Assembly (NCBI GenBank): GCA_011057175.1
Contig: DSBZ01000175.1
Location: forward strand, 1 to 11,031
From: Candidatus Acetothermia bacterium
GTDB lineage: Bacteria > Bipolaricaulota > Bipolaricaulia > Bipolaricaulales > Bipolaricaulaceae
Length of the DNA: 11,031 nucleotides
Direction: 5' to 3'
Positions 6,512 through 11,031 of this stretch are shown here, one piece after another; positions within the stretch are counted from its first letter, which is position 1, and the number at the start of each line of letters is the position of its first letter. The position numbers and the translations under genes are program-made. The notes under the pieces were generated by a model. It saw only the letters and a list, made by a program, of their open reading frames with translations. It was not told the DNA's origin and made no database searches.

Positions 6512-6839
6512 ACGTTCCCTTCGTTCAGCCCGTGGCGTACGGGCCTCTGCCGCGACCCGCGGGATGGCTCGGGCCCGCCCCTTGTGCCGTGGCCCCGCAC
6601 ACTCTACCGCGAAACAGCGCTAAGCGTCAAATCCGGCTCACGCATCACCAACGTCAGTTCTGTTCTTGTTTAGTAGCGGCCTGCCGGTCGACGGCTATGA
6701 CCTGTACGAAAACTTCGGGAACGCCATGGGTGCAAACGGTGATCGCGGCGGATCGTCATGTTCCTCCCCTCTGCGCCACTGCCGCAGGGCGTACCCCGCG
6801 CTGGGGAGGCCGCGGGAGGACCGCATCCGTCTCAAACTG
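6512..6839. other. Intergenic region between tpiA and the CsgG-like gene
   Basis: A 328-bp gap with no convincing gene. It holds a promoter candidate at 6601-6630 and one 29-codon, arginine-rich frame (6670-6759, minus) with a GGGGAGGA ribosome-site-like stretch. No terminator with a U tract is visible after tpiA. Confidence 0.6.
6601..6630 (-). promoter_or_regulatory. Candidate sigma-70 promoter of the CsgG-like gene
   Basis: The minus strand has TTGACG (6625-6630), an 18-bp spacer and TAGAGT (6601-6606). The -10 is 89 nt before the start codon at 6511. The -35 is a 5/6 match and the -10 a moderate match. Confidence 0.45.
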
Positions 6840-7589
6840 CTACCCGCGCGCGGCGCGGACGATCGCCCAGAACGCGTCGGGGTCAAGAGACGCTCCCCCA
6901 ACGAGGGCCCCGTCCACATCGGGGAGGGAGAGGAACTCACGGGCGTTGTCCGGCCTCACCGAGCCGCCGTACTGGATCCGGATCGCCTCGCCACGGGACC
7001 CAAACCGCTTGCGGAGCCAGCCCCGGATTCGCGCCGCCATCGCCTGGGCAGCGGGGGGCTGGGCGGCCACGCCAGTCCCGATCGCCCACACCGGCTCGTA
7101 GGCGATCACCAGGCCGTCGGGGTCGCCCACGGAAGCGAGGGCCTCCCCAAGCTGCCGCTCCACGACCGCCCACGCCCGACCCCCCTTCCGCTCATCGAGG
7201 GTCTCCCCCACACACAGGATCGGGGCCAGCCCGTGGTGGAGCGTGGCGCGGACCTTGCGCCCGACGAGGGCATCGTCCTCGCCAAAGAGCTTCCGCCGCT
7301 CGGAATGGCCACACAGGACGTAGCGGACGCCGAGGTCGGCCACCTGAGCTACCGATACCGCACCCGTGTAGGCGCCCGCTGACTCGGGGCGGGCATCCTG
7401 AGCCCCGAGGCCGAGCGGGGTCGGGGCAAGGAGCGCCGCCGCCGCGGGGAGGGCGGTGAACGAGGGGATCACCACCACCTCCACCCCCGGATCCTGGCCC
7501 GCGAGCTCGATCAGCCGCTTGAGATAGGCCCGCGCTTCGGGGATCGTCTTGTGCATCTTCCAGTTCGCAGCAACGATCGGGATCCTCAC
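6840..7589 (-). CDS. tpiA: Triose-phosphate isomerase
   Basis: A 249-residue cytoplasmic TIM-barrel enzyme, the normal family length, interconverting dihydroxyacetone phosphate and glyceraldehyde 3-phosphate in glycolysis and gluconeogenesis. The catalytic residues sit at canonical places: Lys11 in N-W-K-M-H, His95 in C-G-H-S-E-R-R and Glu165 in A-Y-E-P-V-W-A-I-G-T-G, the last running into the phosphate-gripping loop 6. The phosphate-binding Y-G-G-S-V (207-211) and G-A-L-V-G-G-A-S-L (227-235) are intact. The start is GTG at 7589-7587, supported by AAGGAGG 4 nt upstream and by N-terminal alignment to the family (M-R-I-P-I-V-A-A-N-W-K). Transcribed divergently from the slipin gene across 156 bp. 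Confidence 0.97.
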   Translation of the reverse strand: MRIPIVAANWKMHKTIPEARAYLKRLIELAGQDPGVEVVVIPSFTALPAAAALLAPTPLGLGAQDARPESAGAYTGAVSVAQVADLGVRYVLCGHSERRKLFGEDDALVGRKVRATLHHGLAPILCVGETLDERKGGRAWAVVERQLGEALASVGDPDGLVIAYEPVWAIGTGVAAQPPAAQAMAARIRGWLRKRFGSRGEAIRIQYGGSVRPDNAREFLSLPDVDGALVGGASLDPDAFWAIVRAARG

Positions 7590-7593
7590 GTTC

Positions 7594-7600
7594 CCTCCTT
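7594..7600 (-). promoter_or_regulatory. Shine-Dalgarno site of tpiA
   Basis: AAGGAGG on the minus strand, 4 nt before the GTG start codon at 7589. It supports the non-ATG start. Confidence 0.8.
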
Positions 7601-7606
7601 CGGCGA

Positions 7607-7635
7607 TTGACAGAGCCCATCCTAGGCTCTATCAT
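7607..7635 (+). promoter_or_regulatory. Strong sigma-70-type promoter for the slipin-yycJ operon
   Basis: Consensus TTGACA (7607-7612), a 17-bp spacer and TATCAT (7630-7635). Transcription would start near 7642 and give a leader of about 100 nt before the slipin ATG. The spacer contains a palindrome (7612-7630). Confidence 0.65.
7612..7630. repeat. Inverted repeat inside the divergent promoter region (possible operator)
   Basis: AGAGCC (7612-7617), a 7-bp centre and GGCTCT (7625-7630). It fills the spacer between the plus-strand -35 and -10 boxes and overlaps the minus-strand -10 candidate, a position suited to a regulator touching both promoters. No regulator gene is present in the window. 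Confidence 0.35.
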
Positions 7636-7646
7636 GGCCTGTGCAA
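7619..7646 (-). promoter_or_regulatory. Candidate promoter for tpiA overlapping the slipin promoter
   Basis: The minus strand has TTGCAC (7641-7646), a 16-bp spacer and TAGGAT (7619-7624). Transcription would begin about 20-25 nt before the GTG start, leaving just enough room for the Shine-Dalgarno site. Confidence 0.35.
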
Positions 7647-7745
7647 GGGGACATCGGGGACGGGGAACGCTCGCAGGGCTCATCGTGAGCCTGGCGGGTG
7701 GCGGTGCTCCTCGGAGAGGGACTCCGTAAAGGGGGGACGACGAGC

Positions 7746-8489
7746 ATGACGATCGCGATCATCGTCGCGGTGGTGGTGCTGTTCCTCACCAACGCGATCA
7801 GGGTCGTTCGGGAGTACGAGCGGGGGGTCATCTTCCGCCTCGGCCGCCTCGTCGGCGCGAAGGGGCCGGGGCTGTTCCTCATCATCCCGCTCGTGGACAA
7901 GATGGTGAAGGTGGACCTGCGCACGATCACCCTCGACGTCCCGCCCCAGGAGGTCATCACCCGCGATAACGTTCCCGTCAGCGTGAACGCCGTGGTGTAC
8001 TTCCGCGTGGTGAACCCGCAGGCGGCGGTGGTGGAGGTGCTCGACTACATCGAAGCCACACGCCAGATCTCGATGACCACCCTGCGCTCCGTGCTCGGGA
8101 GGGTTGAGCTGGACGACATCCTCGCCGAGCGGGAGAAGCTGAACAGGGAGCTCCAGCAGATCATCGACGAGCACACCGACCCCTGGGGGATCAAGGTGAG
8201 CACGGTCGAGATCAAGGACGTGAAGATCCCCACGGAGATGCAGCGCGCGATCGCCCGGCAGGCGGAGGCGGAACGGGAGCGGCGCAGCAAGGTCATCAAC
8301 GCGGAAGGAGAATTCCAGGCGGCGGAGAAACTGCGGGAGGCGGCGGCGATCATGCGCCAGGCCCCGGGTGCTCTCCAGCTCCGGTACCTGCAGACCCTGT
8401 CCGAGATCTCCACCGAGAACGCGACCACGATCGTGTTCCCTGTCCCCATCGAGATCCTCGACGCCCTGCGCGGGCGCCCCCAGGGTTGA
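7746..8489 (+). CDS. Slipin / stomatin-like SPFH (band 7) membrane protein
   Basis: A 247-residue protein. The ATG at 7746 is chosen over an in-frame GTG at 7698 because a purine-rich AAAGGGGGG lies 9 nt upstream and the family N-terminal membrane segment (residues 2-16) follows directly. Next comes the classic slipin block [14 protein letters not shown] (21-34) and G-P-G-L-F-L-I-I-P, then the prohibitin-homology domain with [14 protein letters not shown] and [16 protein letters not shown] (148-162). A charged, Ala/Glu-rich coiled coil (about 167-205) supports oligomerisation. Slipins form membrane scaffolds and are often encoded with an NfeD partner protease; none is seen here. The stop overlaps the yycJ start (TTGA), so the two are likely co-expressed. 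Confidence 0.93.
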   Translation: MTIAIIVAVVVLFLTNAIRVVREYERGVIFRLGRLVGAKGPGLFLIIPLVDKMVKVDLRTITLDVPPQEVITRDNVPVSVNAVVYFRVVNPQAAVVEVLDYIEATRQISMTTLRSVLGRVELDDILAEREKLNRELQQIIDEHTDPWGIKVSTVEIKDVKIPTEMQRAIARQAEAERERRSKVINAEGEFQAAEKLREAAAIMRQAPGALQLRYLQTLSEISTENATTIVFPVPIEILDALRGRPQG

Positions 8490-9220
8490 GGGTCTGCGCG
8501 CTGGGGAGCGGATCGTCCGGCAACGCCCTCCTCGTGGAGGGTCCGCAAGGTCGGCTCCTCGTCGACGCGGGCCTCCCCTGGCGTGAGCTGGAGGCTCGCG
8601 CGGCCCGCGCCGGGCTAGGCCTGACCGGGCTCCGCTGGGTCGTCCTCACCCACGAGCACACGGACCACGTGCGGGGGTTGGATCCCCTCCTTCGCCGGGG
8701 GATCGACGTCGCCGCCAGCGCGGGCACCTTGCGCGCCCTGGGGATCGAGGGCACCGCGCTGGAACCGGGACTGGAGGTCGCGGGGATCCGGGTGTTTCCG
8801 TTCCTGGTCCCCCACGACGCTCGACAGCCGGTCGGGCTCCGGCTGGAAGCGGACGGCGCGCGGATCGGGATCGCCACCGACCTCGGGGAGATCACGGCGG
8901 GCATCCTCTCCGCGCTTGCCCCGTGCCAGACCTTGGTTCTGGAGGCGAACCACGACGTGTCCCTCCTCCTCGCTGGGCCCTACCCATGGCCGCTGAAGGC
9001 ACGAATCCTCGGGCCGGAGGGACATCTGGCGAACGAGGAGGCAGGCTGGGCGATCCGCACCTTGGGGAACGGGCTCCGCTGTGTGCTGCTCGCTCACCTC
9101 TCCGCGGAGAACAACAGGCCGGCGTTGGCGCTGGAGACCGTGGCGCGGGCGGTGGATGGGTGGGGAGGGCGCCTCTTCCTGACCTACCCGGAACGGCCGA
9201 GCGTGGTCGTCGGGGAGTAG
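8486..9220 (+). CDS. yycJ: YycJ/WalJ-type metallo-beta-lactamase-fold hydrolase
   Basis: A 244-residue protein starting with TTG at 8486, overlapping the slipin stop by 4 bp (TTGA). There is no evident Shine-Dalgarno site, so translational coupling is likely. The N-terminus [11 protein letters not shown] is diagnostic for YycJ. Metal ligands are visible: T-H-E-H-T-D-H (His56, His58, Asp60, His61), His110, Asp132 and His204. The E-A-N-H-D (153-157), G-H-L-A-N-E-E-A (179-186) and A-H-L-S-A-E-N-N (203-210) blocks are also typical of the subfamily. Family members act as nucleases (5'-3' exonuclease activity has been described for YycJ relatives, linked to DNA repair); the exact role here is inferred. 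The 3' end overlaps ftsI on the other strand by 37 bp. Length fits the family. Confidence 0.9.
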   Translation: MRVCALGSGSSGNALLVEGPQGRLLVDAGLPWRELEARAARAGLGLTGLRWVVLTHEHTDHVRGLDPLLRRGIDVAASAGTLRALGIEGTALEPGLEVAGIRVFPFLVPHDARQPVGLRLEADGARIGIATDLGEITAGILSALAPCQTLVLEANHDVSLLLAGPYPWPLKARILGPEGHLANEEAGWAIRTLGNGLRCVLLAHLSAENNRPALALETVARAVDGWGGRLFLTYPERPSVVVGE

Positions 9221-10845
9221 GGGCGGGCGATCCCGAGGGCGGCCATCCCCCGCACGATCTCCCCCACGCTCGGCACGGCCGTCCATCCGCTCCAGAACTC
9301 GGAATTGCGTTCCGTCTGGTACACGACGAGGATCACGTAATCCGGCTCCTCCCAGGGGAAGAACGCCGCCATCCCCGTCGTGACGTGGTCGGAGACGTAC
9401 CCTTGACCGGGGAGAGCCACCTCCGCCGTCCCCGACTTCCCCCCGACGTCGAACCCGGGGACGGAGGCCGGGGTCCCCGTCCCCACGTTCACCACGTACC
9501 CCAACACCTCACGCATCGTGCGGCACGCCGCGGCGGAGGCGACCTCTCCCCGCACCTCGACCGGGCCGGGAAGGAGGCGCGGGCGGAGGAGGGTCCCCCC
9601 ATTGGCCAGCGCCGCGAACGCCGCCCCAAGCTGGATCCCCGTCACGGCGATCCCTTGCCCGAACGCGGCCACGGCCAGGTCAAGGGCCGTCCACCGGTCG
9701 CGGGGGTTCATGATCCCGCTCACCTCGCCGGGGAGCTCGATCCCCGTCTTCACGCCGAACCCCATCCGCACGAAGTAGTCGTAGGCGCGGTCGATCCCCA
9801 GCTTCTGCGCCACCTGCACGAGCACCGTGTTCACCGAGTCGGCCATCGCTCGCCGAAACGTCATCGTGGGGTAGCTCTGGCCGCGCGCGTTCCTCACCGG
9901 CACGCCCCCGACGAGGATCGGCGAGCTCCCGGAGAACGTATCGTCCGGGCCCACGAGGCCCTGATCGAACGCGGCGAGGCCCACCAGCGCCTTGAACATC
10001 GACCCGGGCTCGAACACGCGCGTCACGGACCACGGGGAGAGGAGCTCTGGGTCGGGATGCGCGGGATCGGGCGACGGGCCGTGCGCGAGGGCGAGGACCT
10101 CGCCGGTGCGGGGGTCCATCACCAGGGCGAACCCGCGGTCTGCCCCGGCATAGGTGGCAAGCCCGCGCGCGATCTCCTGCTCGCACACCCACTGGATGCG
10201 GGCGTCGAGGGTGAGGTAGAGGGGCTCCCCCGCCGCGCCGGGATCCTCCTCCCACAGGTCGTACAACTGGCCACTCGGGCCGCGGAGGACCCGCACCCGG
10301 CGCGGCCGCCCGGAGAGGGCCTCGTCGAACAGGAGCTCCACCCCAGCGAGGCCGCTGCCGTCCACTCCCACGACCCCGAGCACGGCGAGGGCAAGCGGGC
10401 CTTGAGGGTAGGCCCGCTTCCAGGTGTCGAAGAAGATGAGGCCCTTGATCCCCAGGTTCCGCGCCCGTTCCTGAACCCTTCGCCCGACCTCGTAGTCCAC
10501 AGCCCGGGCGAGCCACGTGAAGTAGGAAGTGCGGTACACCTTGGCCGTCGCCTCGGAGCGGGACATCCCGAGTTCGTCCACGAGGAGGTCGATCAAGAGC
10601 TCCGGCTTCGTCACGAGGTAGTTGTCGAGGGCGATCGAGTAGGCGGGGACGTCATAGGCGAGGGGCAGGCCATTCCGATCGTAGATCGGGCCTCGTTGGG
10701 CGGGAAGCTCGATCACCTCCTCCTGGATCGCCTGAGCGACCGCTGACCAGCGCCGGTGCTCCACCACCTGCAACTGGACGAGGCGGCCCACGACGGCGAG
10801 GGCCCCCAGACCCAAGACCAGGAACGCCGCCGTCGCCCGCTTAAT
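9184..10845 (-). CDS. ftsI: Division-type class B penicillin-binding protein (peptidoglycan transpeptidase)
   Basis: Cross-links peptidoglycan at the septum. Numbering from the first conventional start (TTG at 10815, 543 residues), the transpeptidase motifs are intact: S-M-F-K (catalytic Ser272, Lys275), S-V-N (327-329) and K-S-G-T (460-463). An N-terminal membrane segment is followed by the dimerisation domain with R-G-P-I-Y-D-R-N-G. No PASTA domains follow. The TTG has no Shine-Dalgarno site and would cut into the membrane helix, losing the basic residues before it. The frame extends ten codons up to ATT at 10845, giving a normal K-R-A-T-A-A-F-L-V beginning, with GGAGG 8 nt upstream; I use that start tentatively. 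The ATT overlaps the stop of the ftsL-like gene (ATTAA). Position after ftsL matches the dcw cluster. Function is certain, the start is not. Confidence 0.93.
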   Translation of the reverse strand: MKRATAAFLVLGLGALAVVGRLVQLQVVEHRRWSAVAQAIQEEVIELPAQRGPIYDRNGLPLAYDVPAYSIALDNYLVTKPELLIDLLVDELGMSRSEATAKVYRTSYFTWLARAVDYEVGRRVQERARNLGIKGLIFFDTWKRAYPQGPLALAVLGVVGVDGSGLAGVELLFDEALSGRPRRVRVLRGPSGQLYDLWEEDPGAAGEPLYLTLDARIQWVCEQEIARGLATYAGADRGFALVMDPRTGEVLALAHGPSPDPAHPDPELLSPWSVTRVFEPGSMFKALVGLAAFDQGLVGPDDTFSGSSPILVGGVPVRNARGQSYPTMTFRRAMADSVNTVLVQVAQKLGIDRAYDYFVRMGFGVKTGIELPGEVSGIMNPRDRWTALDLAVAAFGQGIAVTGIQLGAAFAALANGGTLLRPRLLPGPVEVRGEVASAAACRTMREVLGYVVNVGTGTPASVPGFDVGGKSGTAEVALPGQGYVSDHVTTGMAAFFPWEEPDYVILVVYQTERNSEFWSGWTAVPSVGEIVRGMAALGIARPYSPTTTLGRSG

Positions 10846-11031
10846 GGCTCCCCCCTCCGATGATGAGGTAGCGGGTGCGCTCCTCGTCGAACGGGACCAT
10901 CCCCAGGGCGCGGGCCCGCCTCGCGATCTCGTCGAGGGAGTACGCCCGCTCCACCTGGTAGACGAGGTCGAGCCTCACCCGCTCCAGCTCCTCGAGAGCG
11001 AGGATCGCCTCCGCTCGCTCCGCCCTCAGCC
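10841..11031 (-). CDS. ftsL: FtsL-like cell-division protein, C-terminal fragment cut by window edge
   Basis: Sixty-two codons run from the right edge to TAA at 10843-10841. The visible part is a charged coiled coil (A-E-A-I-L-A-L-E-E-L-E-R-V-R-L-D) followed by Y-S-L-D-E-I-A-R-R-A-R-A-L-G-M-V-P-F-D and R-Y-L-I-I. The 'Y-S-L-x-x-I-x-x-x-A-x-x-L-G-M-x-x-P' type ending after a leucine-rich coiled coil is what FtsL and septum-initiator relatives show, although the family is poorly conserved. The membrane anchor would lie outside the window. The gene directly precedes ftsI with overlapping stop and start, the standard dcw arrangement, where FtsL, with FtsB and FtsQ, activates the FtsWI synthase. 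The identification rests on both motif and position. Confidence 0.75.
   Translation of the reverse strand, partial: LRAERAEAILALEELERVRLDLVYQVERAYSLDEIARRARALGMVPFDEERTRYLIIGGGSH
10848..10858 (-). promoter_or_regulatory. Shine-Dalgarno site that argues for an ATT start of ftsI
   Basis: GGAGGGGGGAG on the minus strand lies just before ATT at 10845 (8 nt from the GGAGG core). The first conventional start, TTG at 10815, would be 38 nt away, too far for this site. Confidence 0.5.

Noticed and set aside
6793..6810. A rho-independent terminator after tpiA
   Set aside because: Only a 4-bp CCCC/GGGG stem is available and there is no U tract.
6758..7459. Long plus-strand frames opposite tpiA
   Set aside because: tpiA is fully intact on the minus strand; these are its shadows, rich in Pro, Arg and Gly.
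8923..10746. A 607-codon plus-strand open frame
   Set aside because: It lies antisense to ftsI, and its product is a Pro/Arg/His/Gly-rich string with no recognisable domain, typical of the antisense frame of a GC-rich gene.

Overview
The window looks like a GC-rich genome of a diderm (outer-membrane) bacterium. An outer-membrane PorV-like beta-barrel, a CsgG-like periplasmic protein and a large secreted protein with a FlgD/type IX-like C-terminal domain all point to a double envelope. Conserved genes (tpiA, ftsI, an ftsL-like gene, yycJ and a slipin) show it is chromosomal. The combination is reminiscent of uncultured lineages such as Bipolaricaulota/Acetothermia, but that placement is a guess from memory and nothing here proves it.

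Layout. Positions 1-116 (minus) are the N-terminus of a REP-associated (Y1, IS200-like) transposase that runs off the left edge, with a candidate near-leaderless promoter and a conserved-looking upstream motif. Positions 324-6511 form a minus-strand envelope/secretion block. First comes a CsgG-like protein whose reading frame is broken at a C5 tract (5466-6511). Next is a 1347-residue secreted protein (1253-5296) with a signal peptide, an Ig-like domain, an eight-bladed PQQ-like propeller, more Ig-like modules, a papain/C39-like cysteine peptidase-like domain, a DxNxDG calcium-loop-like segment and a FlgD-like C-terminal domain. Last is a PorV/PorQ-like barrel (324-1256) that overlaps the large gene by 4 bp (ATGA).

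Positions 6512-6839 are non-coding apart from a candidate promoter for the CsgG-like gene and one doubtful small ORF. From 6840 rightward the sequence is denser and visibly more GC-rich. tpiA (minus) diverges from a slipin-yycJ operon (plus) across a 156-bp region holding overlapping back-to-back promoter candidates and a palindrome. yycJ then converges on ftsI with a 37-bp tail-to-tail overlap. ftsI is preceded by the C-terminal part of an ftsL-like gene, the usual dcw-cluster order.

How the genes may work together. The most interesting inference is that the 1347-residue protein is a cargo carrying a C-terminal sorting-type domain, and that the translationally coupled PorV-like barrel is its outer-membrane partner, in the manner of type IX secretion shuttle PorV and its CTD cargo. 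The upstream CsgG-like gene may belong to the same envelope export theme. The peptidase-like domain (Cys946, His1040, Asp1060) buried between adhesion-type modules suggests a surface enzyme. All of this is inferred from sequence motifs read by eye; no searches were run.
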